Translations under genes and position numbers: made by a program
In this document: positions 1-9,043 of the stretch, one piece after another
How positions within the stretch are numbered: the first letter of the stretch is position 1
Layout: each line of letters opens with the position of its first letter
The notes under the pieces: generated by a model
The model's database searches: none
Told to the model about the DNA's origin: nothing
The model's input: the letters and a program-made list of their open reading frames with translations, nothing else
Assembly: GCF_049341845.1 (NCBI RefSeq)
Contig: NZ_JBMPIT010000001.1
Coordinates: 248,001-312,000, forward strand
Direction: 5' to 3'
DNA: 64,000 nucleotides
DNA from: Curtobacterium guangdongense
GTDB taxonomy: Bacteria; Actinomycetota; Actinomycetes; Actinomycetales; Microbacteriaceae

Positions 1-1389
1 CTCGCCGGGGCCATCCGACAGGGGGCCGTGGACGCGGCGTCTCCGGAAGGTGCCGACGGTGCCGGGGCCGACCCGAGCCTCCCGTCCGTCCACGCGGTCC
101 ACGGCGTCGTCGACACCCTGCTGCAGGCGGAGGACACCGTCTACGGTGGTTTCGGCGGCGCGCCGAAGTTCCCCTCGGCACCGCTCCTGGAGTTCCTCGC
201 CGATGCCGGGGCCGACGGCGTCGCAGCCGCGCCTCCCCTGCTCGACCGCTCGCTCCGGGTGATCGCCTCCTCGGAGCTGACCGATGCCGACGGTGGGGTG
301 TTCCGGTACGCGACCCAGCGGGACTGGGGCGTGCCGCACTACGAGCGCATGCTCTACGACAACGCGGGGCTGTTGGCGATCGCACCTCGGGACCAGGCTC
401 GGGGGATCGCGGACTTCCTGCGCGACACGCTCCGCCGACCGGACGGCGCGTTCGTCGCGGCCCAGGACAGTGAGTCCACGATCGACGGGCGCCGCGTCGA
501 GGGCGAGTGGTACCGACGCCCGCTCGCGGACCGGGTCGCGCTGGATCCACCGCCCCTCGACGACCAGGTGCTGACCGGGTGGAACGGGCTGGCGATCCGC
601 GGTCTCGCGATCGCCGGCGCACGGCACGGGGACGACGAGATGATCGCCCTCGCACGATCCGCCGCCGATGCCGTGATCGCCGGGCACCTGCGCGACGGAC
701 ACGTCGTGGTGCGTTCCAGTACCCCGCGGGGTTCCTCGTCCGCGCCGCCCACGATCGAGGACATCGGGCTCGTCGCCGAGGGCCTCCTGGAACTGGCGGT
801 GGTCACCGGCGAGCTCGCCTACGCGGAGACGGCGCGGACCCTCGTCGACGACGGGCTCGCGGGGACGCTGACCGTCGACCCGGTGCTGGCCGCTTCCGGG
901 ACCGTGACCGGGGAGCAGCCGCAGACGGCGATGCGATCGGGCACCGTGGCGCTGGCGAACGCGGCGCTGACCCTCGCGGCACTGACCGGCGTCGAGGACT
1001 ACCGGACGGCGGCGGCGTCGCTCATCGCGGATCGCGCGCGGACCGGTGTGGATCGACCGCTCGGGCACGCGGACGCGCTCGGCGTCGCGCTGGCACTGCA
1101 GCGCCCGTCGCGCGAGGTCGTCGTCGTGGCGTCGCCGGGATCGCCGGCGTCACCCGGTACAGCGGGGTCGGCGGGCGCGATGCGCCGGGCCGCACTGACC
1201 GAGCGGCGTCCGGGCACGGTGACGGTCCTCGTGACGCCGGAACAAGCGGGCGCATGGGCCGCCGCGGGCTTCGCGCTGCTCGAGTCACGCGACACGCTCG
1301 ACCCCGCAGCGTACGTCTGCCACGACCGTGTGTGCGCCCTGCCCGCCCGCAACGCGGACGAGCTCGCCGCCCAGCTCACGTCTGTGTGA
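1..1389 (+). CDS. DUF255/thioredoxin-domain protein (YyaL/SSP411-like), C-terminal part
   Basis: The frame is open to the left edge, so the gene starts outside the window; 462 residues are visible. The segment FGGAPKFPS followed by an alpha/alpha-barrel-like region with HYERMLYDNA, LTGWNGLAIRGLA and CHDRVCALP is typical of the C-terminal part of the DUF255 family (YyaL/spermatogenesis-associated protein 20 type), in which an N-terminal thioredoxin-like domain is fused to a six-hairpin glycosidase-like domain. The thioredoxin part is not visible here. Biochemical role is not established for bacterial members. It ends shortly before hrpA on the same strand. Family assignment is confident; function is not. 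Confidence 0.85.
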   Translation, partial: LAGAIRQGAVDAASPEGADGAGADPSLPSVHAVHGVVDTLLQAEDTVYGGFGGAPKFPSAPLLEFLADAGADGVAAAPPLLDRSLRVIASSELTDADGGVFRYATQRDWGVPHYERMLYDNAGLLAIAPRDQARGIADFLRDTLRRPDGAFVAAQDSESTIDGRRVEGEWYRRPLADRVALDPPPLDDQVLTGWNGLAIRGLAIAGARHGDDEMIALARSAADAVIAGHLRDGHVVVRSSTPRGSSSAPPTIEDIGLVAEGLLELAVVTGELAYAETARTLVDDGLAGTLTVDPVLAASGTVTGEQPQTAMRSGTVALANAALTLAALTGVEDYRTAAASLIADRARTGVDRPLGHADALGVALALQRPSREVVVVASPGSPASPGTAGSAGAMRRAALTERRPGTVTVLVTPEQAGAWAAAGFALLESRDTLDPAAYVCHDRVCALPARNADELAAQLTSV

Positions 1390-1408
1390 GCTCGCACGGT
1401 ATCCTGGA

Positions 1409-4400
1409 ATGCTCATGTCTCCCACGCCGCCCGTCATCACCTACCCGCCCGAGCTGCCGGTCTCGCAGCGGCGGGACGACATCGCCGCCGCCATCCGCGA
1501 CAACCAGGTCGTGATCGTCGCCGGTGCGACGGGGTCCGGCAAGACGACACAGCTGCCGAAGATCTGCCTCGAGCTCGGGCGCGAGCACATCGGGCACACC
1601 CAGCCCCGACGCATCGCCGCGCGCACCATCGCCGAGCGCGTCTCCGAGGAACTCGGTGGCGAGCTCGGCGACCTCGTCGGGTACCAGGTCCGCTTCACCG
1701 ACAAGGTCAGCGCGAACACCCGGGTCAAGCTCATGACCGACGGGATCCTGCTGAACGAGATCCACTTCGACCGCGACCTGAAGCGCTACGACACGATCAT
1801 CATCGACGAAGCGCACGAGCGCTCGCTGACGATCGACTTCCTCCTCGGGTACCTCAAGCGGCTGCTCCCCCGCCGACCCGACCTCAAGCTCATCATCACG
1901 AGTGCGACGATCGACCCGGAGTCCTTCTCGAAGCACTTCGGCGACGCCCCCATCATCGAGGTCTCCGGGCGCACCTACCCGGTGGAGATCCGCTACCGCG
2001 CCCTCGTCGCCGAGGACCCGGACGACGACGGGGACGACGACACCGATTCGCGAACGGCGGACGCCGGCAACGGTGCCGACGACCGCGACGCACTCACCGG
2101 CATCACCGATGCACTCGACGAGCTGGCACGCGAAGACCCGGGCGACGTCCTCGTGTTCCTGTCCGGCGAGAACGAGATCCGCGACGCCCAGGACGCGATC
2201 GAGGGCAAGCGCTACCCCGGCACCGAGGTCCTTCCGCTCTACGGCCGGTTGTCCGCCGCCGACCAGCACCGGGTGTTCCAGCGCAGTGCGACCCCGGGTG
2301 TCCGACGGCGAGTGGTCCTCGCGACGAACGTCGCCGAGACCTCGCTGACCGTGCCCGGCATCAAGTACGTCATCGACACCGGGACCGCCCGCATCTCCCG
2401 GTACTCGCCCCGCGCGAAGGTCCAGCGGCTCCCGATCGAGGCGATCTCCCAGGCCAGCGCGAACCAGCGGTCCGGCCGCGCGGGACGCACGAGCGCCGGT
2501 ATCGCGATCCGGCTGTACTCCGAGGACGACTTCGAGCGGCGTCCCGAGTTCACCGACCCCGAGATCCTCCGCACGAACCTGGCCGCGGTCATCCTGCAGA
2601 TGATCTCGCTCGGTTTCGGCGACATCGAGTCCTTCCCGTTCTTGCAGCCGCCGGACTCCCGTGGCGTGAAGGACGGCCTGGACCTCCTCCGCGAACTCCG
2701 CGCCGTGGACAAGGACGGCGCGATCACCAAGTCGGGCCGGCAACTGACCCGTCTGCCGATCGACCCGCGGCTCGGACGGATGGTGCTCGAGGCCGGTCGA
2801 CAGGGTGTCGGGCGAGAGGTCATCGCGGTCGTCTCCGCGCTGAGCATCCAGGACCCCCGGGAGCGCCCCCTCGAGAAGCGCGCGCACGCCGATCAGCTGC
2901 ACGCGCGCTTCGCCGACCCGACGAGCGACTTCCTCACCCTGCTCGGCCTGTGGAACTACATCGAGGACAAGCAGGACGAACTGTCGTCGAGTGCGTTCCG
3001 GCGGCTGTGCAAGGCCGAGTTCCTGAACTACCTCCGCATCCGCGAGTGGCAGGACCTGTACCGGCAGTTGTCGCGTGCGGCGAAGCAGGTCGGGATCCAC
3101 GTCGGCAAGGAGCGCAAGGAGGACCCCGACGCCGTGCACCGATCGCTGTTGGCCGGGCTCCTCAGCCAGATCGGCCTGCGCGACCGCGAGAAGCGCGACT
3201 ACCTCGGATCACGGAACACCCGGTTCGTGCTGTTCCCGGGCAGCGTCCTGGCGAAGAAGCAGCCGGACGCCGTGATGGCCGCCGAACTCGTCGAGACGAG
3301 CCGACTGTTCGCGAGGACCGCCGCGCGGATCGACCCTGCGTGGACGGAGCAGCTCGCCGGCGACCTCCTCAAGCGCACCTACGGCGAGCCGCACTGGGAG
3401 AAGAAGCATGGCGCCGTCGTCGCCTACGAGCGCGTGACGCTGTTCGGTGTTCCGATCGTGCAGCGCCGCCGCGTGCAGTACGCCCGGATCGACCCCGTGC
3501 ACTCGCGGGAGCTCTTCATCCGGCACGCCTTGGTCGAGGGCGAGTGGGATTCGCAACAGGCGTTCGACCGTGCGAACCGCAAGCTCCGCAAGGAACTCGA
3601 ACAGCTCGAGGAACGCACCCGCCGCCGCGACATCCTGCTCGACGACGAGACCGTCTACGAGTTCTACGACGCCCGGATCCCCGCCGAGGTCGCCACGACG
3701 CGCGACTTCGAGGGCTGGTGGCGACGAACCCGACGGGACGAGCCCGAGCTGCTGACGATGCGGCGGGAGGACCTCCTCGACAAAGACGCTGCCGAAGCCG
3801 CACAGGACGAGCAGGAGTACCCCACGCAGTGGCGGTCAGGCGACCAGCGCCTCGCGGTCAAGTACCGGTTCGAGCCCGGTGCCGCGGACGACGGGGTCAG
3901 CGTCCAGGTCCCGCTGGCGCTGCTCCCCCGCATGCGCGAGGAGGGCTTCGACTGGCAGGTCCGCGGCCTCCGCAAGGAACTCGTGACCGCCCTCATCAAG
4001 GCGCTGCCGAAGCAGATCCGGAAGAACGTCGTCCCCGCGGCCGACTGGGCGGAGAAGATCGTCGAGGAACTCCCCGACGATGCTCCGACGACCCCGACGG
4101 AGAGCTTCCGCGCGACCCTCGCGAAGACGATCCAGCGCATGACCTACGTGCAGGTCTCCGAGCGCGACTTCGACATGTCCCGCGTGCCCGCACACCTGTT
4201 GCCGACCTACGCGGTCGTCGACGAACGCGGCCGCCGCGTCGAGGCCGGCAAGGACCTCTCCGCGCTGCAGACCAAGCTGAAGGACCGGACGCAGCAGAGC
4301 GTCGCCGCCGCGACACAGCGTCCGGGTCGCGCAGGAGGCTCGGCGCGGGTCGCCGAGGCGTCCTCCGGCCGTCAGGTGGAGCGTTCGGGGCTCGTGGCCT

Positions 4401-5263
4401 GGCCCGACACGGACCTGCCGGAGATCCTGGACACCAAGCAGGCGGGCGGGGTGATCCGTGCGTACCCGGCGCTCGTCGAAGAGGGCTCCGGCCCGAAGGC
4501 GACCGTCGGCGTGCAGCTGCTCGCGAACCAGTCCGACCGCGTCGTGCAGATGCCGGCGGGCGTCCGACGACTCGTGATGCTCGCCGTGCCGTCACCGGTG
4601 TCGTACATCCAGTCGCACCTCACCTCGCAGGAGAAGCTCGCGCTCGCCGCCAGCCCGTACCCGTCGACGAACGCGCTCTTCGACGACGTGCTCGCGGCCG
4701 TGGTGGACGCCGGCATCCGGCGAGCGCACCCGGATGGACTGCTCTTCACGAAGGCCGAGTTCGAGGCCGTCCGTGACGCGGTGTCCGCATCCGTCGTCGA
4801 CACGATGTTCACCGCCGTGTCCGAGGTCGCCGCGGTGCTCGCCGCCCAGCGGTCCGCGGAGCGAGCGCTCAAGCAGGCGACGAACATGTCCCTGCTGCCG
4901 GCGCTCAACGACATGCGGCAGCAGCTGGAACGCCTCGTCTTCCCCGGGTTCGTGTCCGTGGCCGGGCTCGACCGCCTCCGTCGGATCCGCGTGTACCTGC
5001 AGGGCGTCGAGGCCCGCGTGACGAAGCTCCTGCAGAACCCGGGCAGGGACGCCACCTGGATGCGTGAGGTCTCGGCGGCGACCGGCCGGTACGAGGACGC
5101 CGGGGGGACGTTCCCGCCAGCGGTCGGAGCGCACCCGGAGCTCGTGCACGCCAGGTGGATGCTCGAGGAGTTCCGTCTGAGTCTCTTCGCGCAGGAGCTC
5201 GGGACCGCCGAGACGGTCTCGCTGCAGCGCATCACGAAGGCCCTGGCCGCCGCCGCTGCCTGA
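1409..5263 (+). CDS. hrpA: ATP-dependent RNA helicase HrpA
   Basis: A 1284-residue DEAH-box helicase, close to the usual HrpA length of about 1300. Visible in order: Walker A GATGSGKTTQ near residue 40, the DEAH box (IIIDEAHERS) near 130, SATI near 170, motif VI QRSGRAGR near 355, then the HA2/OB-fold region and the long HrpA-specific C-terminal half (DUF3418 type). The family unwinds RNA or RNA-protein complexes using ATP and helps rescue stalled or collided ribosomes. Two in-frame ATGs two codons apart (1409 and 1415) are both possible starts; neither has a strong ribosome site. The frame extends further upstream but would overlap the preceding gene. No defects seen. Confidence 0.95.
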   Translation: MLMSPTPPVITYPPELPVSQRRDDIAAAIRDNQVVIVAGATGSGKTTQLPKICLELGREHIGHTQPRRIAARTIAERVSEELGGELGDLVGYQVRFTDKVSANTRVKLMTDGILLNEIHFDRDLKRYDTIIIDEAHERSLTIDFLLGYLKRLLPRRPDLKLIITSATIDPESFSKHFGDAPIIEVSGRTYPVEIRYRALVAEDPDDDGDDDTDSRTADAGNGADDRDALTGITDALDELAREDPGDVLVFLSGENEIRDAQDAIEGKRYPGTEVLPLYGRLSAADQHRVFQRSATPGVRRRVVLATNVAETSLTVPGIKYVIDTGTARISRYSPRAKVQRLPIEAISQASANQRSGRAGRTSAGIAIRLYSEDDFERRPEFTDPEILRTNLAAVILQMISLGFGDIESFPFLQPPDSRGVKDGLDLLRELRAVDKDGAITKSGRQLTRLPIDPRLGRMVLEAGRQGVGREVIAVVSALSIQDPRERPLEKRAHADQLHARFADPTSDFLTLLGLWNYIEDKQDELSSSAFRRLCKAEFLNYLRIREWQDLYRQLSRAAKQVGIHVGKERKEDPDAVHRSLLAGLLSQIGLRDREKRDYLGSRNTRFVLFPGSVLAKKQPDAVMAAELVETSRLFARTAARIDPAWTEQLAGDLLKRTYGEPHWEKKHGAVVAYERVTLFGVPIVQRRRVQYARIDPVHSRELFIRHALVEGEWDSQQAFDRANRKLRKELEQLEERTRRRDILLDDETVYEFYDARIPAEVATTRDFEGWWRRTRRDEPELLTMRREDLLDKDAAEAAQDEQEYPTQWRSGDQRLAVKYRFEPGAADDGVSVQVPLALLPRMREEGFDWQVRGLRKELVTALIKALPKQIRKNVVPAADWAEKIVEELPDDAPTTPTESFRATLAKTIQRMTYVQVSERDFDMSRVPAHLLPTYAVVDERGRRVEAGKDLSALQTKLKDRTQQSVAAATQRPGRAGGSARVAEASSGRQVERSGLVAWPDTDLPEILDTKQAGGVIRAYPALVEEGSGPKATVGVQLLANQSDRVVQMPAGVRRLVMLAVPSPVSYIQSHLTSQEKLALAASPYPSTNALFDDVLAAVVDAGIRRAHPDGLLFTKAEFEAVRDAVSASVVDTMFTAVSEVAAVLAAQRSAERALKQATNMSLLPALNDMRQQLERLVFPGFVSVAGLDRLRRIRVYLQGVEARVTKLLQNPGRDATWMREVSAATGRYEDAGGTFPPAVGAHPELVHARWMLEEFRLSLFAQELGTAETVSLQRITKALAAAAA

Positions 5264-5296
5264 CCGGTAGGTTCTCCCCCGAGGCAAGGGGGCTCC

Positions 5297-6049
5297 ATGG
5301 TGGAACGCGCGGACCGGTACGGCAGGGCGATCGAGCGAGCGGACGGACGGGACTTCCCGTTCTACGACGGTGATCCGATCGGGATCCGCGCGTGGCAGTG
5401 GGTGGCGATCGTCGTCGCCTGCGTCGCGGCGATCACCGTCCTGAGCTTCTACCCCGCCGCGGACAACGTCCAGTCCCTCGTCCCGCGGTTCCTCTTCACC
5501 GCGATCATGCTCGCGGTCCTCATCGCCGTCACGCGGCGACACTGGTCCCGGATCTTCCAGCGGACGACCGGCCGCGACGTCGGCGCCATGGTCTTGTTCG
5601 CGATCGCGAACCTCATCGTCTCGTTCGCGGTCGGGATCATCGTCAACGGGATCTTCGGCAGCAACGCGAACACGGCGGCCGACGGCATCCACGGGGCGGC
5701 CCAGCTCATCGCCTTCTACGTCGGGACGGCGATCCAACTCCTGGGCGAGGAGCTCTTCACGATCCTGCCGTTCCTGGCGGTCATGGCCCTGTGCCACCGC
5801 ATCGGACTCACGCGCACCCAGGGCATCCTCATCGCCTGGCTCGCGACCGCGATCTGGTTCGGGGCCGCGCACCTGCCGACGTACGGGTGGAACGTCGCAC
5901 AGGCCTTCCTGGTCATCGGTGTCGCACGGCTCGTCTTGACGCTCGCGTACATCCGCACGAAGAACATCGCCGTGAGCACCGGCGCACACATCCTGAACGA
6001 CTGGGTGCTCTTCACGAGCACGATCATCGCGGCCTCGGTGCACTCGTGA
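5297..6049 (+). CDS. CPBP family intramembrane metalloprotease
   Basis: A 250-residue integral membrane protein with about six to eight hydrophobic segments. It carries the CPBP (CAAX protease/bacteriocin-processing) signature: GEELFTILPF near residue 150, WFGAAHLP near 190, and HILNDW near 235, supplying the Glu-Glu, His and His/Asn metal-site residues. The usual arginine of the EExxxR motif is not seen; instead the LPF variant is present. Such proteins cleave prenylated or hydrophobic peptides inside the membrane, or act as self-immunity proteins in bacteriocin loci; the substrate here is unknown. A good ribosome site (AAGGGGG) sits about five bases before the ATG. The next gene overlaps its stop by four bases. 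Confidence 0.85.
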   Translation: MVERADRYGRAIERADGRDFPFYDGDPIGIRAWQWVAIVVACVAAITVLSFYPAADNVQSLVPRFLFTAIMLAVLIAVTRRHWSRIFQRTTGRDVGAMVLFAIANLIVSFAVGIIVNGIFGSNANTAADGIHGAAQLIAFYVGTAIQLLGEELFTILPFLAVMALCHRIGLTRTQGILIAWLATAIWFGAAHLPTYGWNVAQAFLVIGVARLVLTLAYIRTKNIAVSTGAHILNDWVLFTSTIIAASVHS

Positions 6050-6414
6050 TCGGCTCACTCGACGTCATCGTCCTCGACTGCCCGGACACCCGGGCGCTCG
6101 CGCGGTTCTGGGCCGAGGTCCTCGGCGGCGAGATCGTGCAGTTCGACGACGACTGGGCCGAGGTGGTCCTGCCGATCGAGGGCGGCCGCCCGCTCCTCGC
6201 CTTCCAGCACGTCGACGACTACCGCGCGCCGGAGTGGCCCGGCCAGGTCGTCCCGCAGCAGATCCACCTCGACGTGAAGGTCGAGGACATGGACGCGGGC
6301 GAAACAGCGGTCCTGGCGATCGGCGCGACCGCCACGGGCGAGGGGTCCGACGGGTTCCGGGTGTACCTCGACCCCGCCGGCCACCCCTTCTGCCTGATCG
6401 TCCCGAACGACTGA
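6046..6414 (+). CDS. VOC family (glyoxalase-like) protein
   Basis: A 122-residue protein starting at a GTG that overlaps the stop of the protease gene (GTGA), which decides the start and implies translational coupling. The fold signature is VOC/glyoxalase-like: N-terminal LDVIVLDCPDTRALARFWAEVLG, internal IHLDVKVEDMDAGE and C-terminal YLDPAGHPFCLI. One betaalphabetabetabeta module pair is present, as in the short glyoxalase-like family (Glyoxalase_6 type) that is abundant in actinobacteria. Substrate cannot be told from the sequence. A second paralogue with the same GHPFCL ending lies at 16385-16771. Confidence 0.8.
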   Translation: MIGSLDVIVLDCPDTRALARFWAEVLGGEIVQFDDDWAEVVLPIEGGRPLLAFQHVDDYRAPEWPGQVVPQQIHLDVKVEDMDAGETAVLAIGATATGEGSDGFRVYLDPAGHPFCLIVPND

Positions 6415-7177
6415 GTGCACGACGTCATCGAGACCGTCGGCACCGCCGCCGGTATCCGACTCCGGCTCGTCCGCCCATTCCGGGGCGGGGAGCAGGGCGG
6501 CGCGCTCCTCGCGGAGGACGCGGACGGTCTGCCACTCGCCGTCGCGCTGCAGTCGGAGCCCTGGAAGACGGCACGGCTCCTCGACGCCGAACCGGTGATG
6601 CGGGACGCGGTTTCCCGTGGATGGCCCGCCGCAGCCTGGCTCCGGACCGGGCGGCTGCCGGACGGGACCGCGTACGTCGTCCAGGAGTTCGTCGACGGGG
6701 AGCCGCTCACCACCATCGACCGCGCGGCGGCGGAGCCACCCCTGGCGTTCGGCCGTGGCCAACCGGTCGAACGAAGGGCGAGCGGTCATCGATCGCGGTG
6801 ACCAGATGCTCCGTGCCCGCGGATCGGAGACGCTGCCTGTCGACGACGTCGTGCACGGGGACCTCAGCGCAGCGAACCTCCTCCGGGACCCGGCTGGGCG
6901 GATCCGATTCGTCGACACCGAGACCGTCGGACGAGGCACCCGTGTCCGCGACCTCGCCGACCTGCTCCGCCAGTGTGCCCTCGCGACGTGGGACTCGACC
7001 GAGGCCGAAGCCGTGCTCGCCGACGAGGCCCTGACGATCGCGGGCGACGGGGTCTTCACCACCTGCCTCGTCGCCGTCAGCGTCAACAACCCCGCATGGT
7101 TGGCCGAGCACCGGACGATCGAGCAGTTCGACGACGCGTGTTCCCGCGTCCTCGACCTGTTCGACCGGTACTCGTAG
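6415..7177 (+). pseudogene. Aminoglycoside phosphotransferase-like kinase, frameshifted
   Basis: Two adjacent frames make one APH-fold protein. The first frame runs from a GTG directly after the VOC stop (6415) and encodes an N-lobe ending in YVVQEFVDGEPLTTIDRAAAE. After about 6740 this frame turns into arginine-rich nonsense, while the next frame (+1) continues with ANRSNEGRAVIDRGDQM, the catalytic loop VVHGDLSAANLL, the metal-site segment IRFVDTETV and a plausible C-terminus at 7177. The switch needs a one-base insertion or two-base loss between about 6735 and 6765. It is either a real pseudogene, a sequencing error, or programmed frameshifting; no slippery heptamer is obvious. The intact family phosphorylates small hydroxylated substrates such as aminoglycosides or sugars. 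Confidence 0.8.
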
Positions 7178-7333
7178 GCTTGATCGACAGGTCCGAGGTC
7201 TTCTTCACCGACGACTCGGAGCGAAAGCTCACCGGGGCTGCCGAGGTCGGCATGGTGACGCACCACTTCACCGGAGTCAGCGGCCCCCGGCAGGCGCTCG
7301 TACAGCAGGAGGTCCCGTCACCGTTGGGCGAGA

Positions 7334-7882
7334 TCACGCACGCAAGCCCGGATTCCACCCCGCAGGGCCGATGATCGTGACGGCGTGCCCTGCGTCGAGC
7401 CCTGCCACCGTTGTGAACCAATAGCCCAACCCCGACCCTGGATCGGACCACTCGATGCGCACACCGCTGAGGAGATGATCGTCCACCACCACGGTGACGT
7501 CGGACCTGTCACAGCGAAGGAGTTCACGCTCCGTCTGCTCTTCGACAGCGCGCATGACCGCTTCTTCGATCGAGTCGCCCCGGAGGACCTCCTGTATGAA
7601 CTCCTCCGCGGCCCGCTCGCAGGCCATGACCACGCTGTCCGACTCGAGGAGGCGTTCGGTGCGGACTCGTGCCCACTGCCAATCGTCGCTTTTCTCATTC
7701 GCGACATGGTCGAAGACGTACACGTCGACGTAGTCGATCGTCTCATCGACGCCGTACGAGCCGACCCCTGCGAGTTCGAAGCCCGGGCAGTCCATCGGAA
7801 GGGCAACGCGAGCACCGAAGCGCTCCGCTGCTGTCGCCACGTCGTCTGCCTCGAATGGCAGGTACCGGCGGGCATCCACCAT
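7334..7882 (-). CDS. Hypothetical protein, 182 aa
   Basis: Not recognised. The predicted soluble protein begins MVDARRYLPFEADDV and contains a helical central stretch rich in Glu and Arg (ACERAAEEFIQEVL, AVMRAVEEQTERELLR), followed by a beta-rich tail. No signal peptide or membrane segment. It begins 12 bases after the stop of the secreted-protein gene on the same strand, so the two may form a small operon. Composition is visibly less GC-extreme than the neighbours. The opposite strand is also open but its translation is less protein-like, so the minus strand is preferred. Confidence 0.6.
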   Translation of the reverse strand: MVDARRYLPFEADDVATAAERFGARVALPMDCPGFELAGVGSYGVDETIDYVDVYVFDHVANEKSDDWQWARVRTERLLESDSVVMACERAAEEFIQEVLRGDSIEEAVMRAVEEQTERELLRCDRSDVTVVVDDHLLSGVRIEWSDPGSGLGYWFTTVAGLDAGHAVTIIGPAGWNPGLRA

Positions 7883-7894
7883 CCCGGCGCTCCG

Positions 7895-8452
7895 TCACTT
7901 CCAGGTCGGGTTCCCTGAGGAGCAGATGAGCCCCCAGGACGTCAGCACGTTACCCGAGGCCATCATCGAATTGATGCTTCCGGCTTGGCTGATCGCTTTC
8001 CAGCCCGAATTCCACGACGCAGAAATCGGCGCCAGTCCGGAATTGTTGTACGCCCGGACCGAGTTCGAGGTCGACACAGTGACGCTCCACGTGTGCGACA
8101 CAGGGGCACCCCAAGCCGGCGAGATGACGTACCCGGTGCTGTACTTCCGGGTGGTCCGGTTGCCGTAGACGGTCGATGTTCCGCAGTTCCCGACGGAAGT
8201 ACCCCGTCCCTCGCCAGGCAGGACACGCCCGTCAACCACGGTGAGGCTCCGCCCGGACGGCAGCGTGACCTCATCACGGCCGTCTGTACTCGTGCGGACG
8301 ATCGCGCCGGCCGCCTGGGCCGCTTCGACGTCGATCCCTTGCACGGTCATCGCCCGCTCGTCGGACGTCACCGCGCTGGCCGGCGTGGCCGAACCGACGA
8401 CGAATGCGGCACAGATGGCCACCCCAGCTGCGTATGCGGTGATCTTCCCCAT
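7895..8452 (-). CDS. Secreted protein of unknown function
   Basis: A 185-residue protein with an N-terminal Sec signal peptide: MGK, a hydrophobic core (AAGVAICAAFVVG) and an ASA cleavage site near residue 27. The mature part is rich in Ser, Thr, Gly and Asn and looks beta-stranded (TWSVTVSTSNSVRAYNN), with two cysteines (GNCGTS and LICSSG) that could pair outside the cell. An upstream in-frame ATG exists at 8500, but the ATG at 8452 is chosen because AAGGAGG lies just before it and it puts the signal peptide at the N-terminus. Family not recognised. It precedes and probably co-transcribes with the 182-aa gene. Confidence 0.7.
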   Translation of the reverse strand: MGKITAYAAGVAICAAFVVGSATPASAVTSDERAMTVQGIDVEAAQAAGAIVRTSTDGRDEVTLPSGRSLTVVDGRVLPGEGRGTSVGNCGTSTVYGNRTTRKYSTGYVISPAWGAPVSHTWSVTVSTSNSVRAYNNSGLAPISASWNSGWKAISQAGSINSMMASGNVLTSWGLICSSGNPTWK

Positions 8453-8531
8453 ACCCCTCCTTGTTCTGGCGTTAACATTCCAGATTCTGGGGTGGTACAC
8501 AAGTACCAGCGGTATCGACTTCGGCTGGCGC

Positions 8532-9041
8532 TCAGCGCGCAGGGGGTCCCGTCACCCACGCGATGACGTCGGCGAGCACCGGGTCGTACCCGTCGGTCGT
8601 GTCGACCTGGAGCACCGGCACCCCGAGGTCCAGCGGGTCGGCCACCAGCGGCAGGTTGCCGGCCACACGGGCGTTCAGCGCCTCGCCGTGACCGCGTGCG
8701 ACGAACCGCTCGTACGCGAGGTCCGACCGGCAGTGCACGTTGCGTACGGCCCCGACCGGCGCCAGGAACTCCCGCACGTCCGCTTCGGACTGGTCGCGGT
8801 AGAGCGTCGCATCGGCGATGACGCTGCACCCCGCCGCCGCGTACCCGGCCGTCGCCGTCCAGAACAGCCGGATCCCGTGTGGGACGACCTCGTCGCGCGA
8901 CATCGCCCCGCCGGCCATCAGCCCCGCGTACAGCTCGTCTCGGTGCACCCGCGGCCACCCGAGTTCCACAGCGAGCGCTCGGGCGAGCGTGCTCTTGCCG
9001 CTCCCGGGGGCTCCGCTCAGCAGCGCGATGGTCGCCGCCAC
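8532..9041 (-). CDS. AAA-type P-loop kinase/ATPase
   Basis: A 169-residue nucleoside/sugar kinase-like protein. Walker A is LLSGAPGSGKST at residues about 6-17; a downstream IADATLYRDQSE segment and a RARGHGEALNARVAG-like lid region fit small P-loop kinases (gluconokinase/chloramphenicol-phosphotransferase-like or zeta-toxin-like AAA_33 group). The substrate is unknown. The GTG at 9041 is chosen because the upstream YbaK-like gene stops two bases earlier and the P-loop then falls at the expected N-terminal position. Forms a two-gene operon with the YbaK-like gene. Confidence 0.75.
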   Translation of the reverse strand: MAATIALLSGAPGSGKSTLARALAVELGWPRVHRDELYAGLMAGGAMSRDEVVPHGIRLFWTATAGYAAAGCSVIADATLYRDQSEADVREFLAPVGAVRNVHCRSDLAYERFVARGHGEALNARVAGNLPLVADPLDLGVPVLQVDTTDGYDPVLADVIAWVTGPPAR

Positions 9042-9043
9042 GG

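Noticed and set aside
1376..3139. Long open frame on the minus strand opposite hrpA
   Set aside because: It mirrors hrpA in another frame, as expected at very high GC; its translation has no family motif and hrpA is clearly real. Similar antisense frames opposite gltB (37842-40628) and elsewhere were rejected for the same reason.
7181..7374. Small TTG-started frame after the frameshifted kinase
   Set aside because: No ribosome site, no recognisable domain and an end overlapping a convergent gene; treated only as a possible remnant.
7385..7918. Plus-strand 177-aa frame opposite the 182-aa gene
   Set aside because: The minus-strand product has better protein character and forms a unit with the secreted-protein gene; the plus frame overlaps both genes and lacks a ribosome site.
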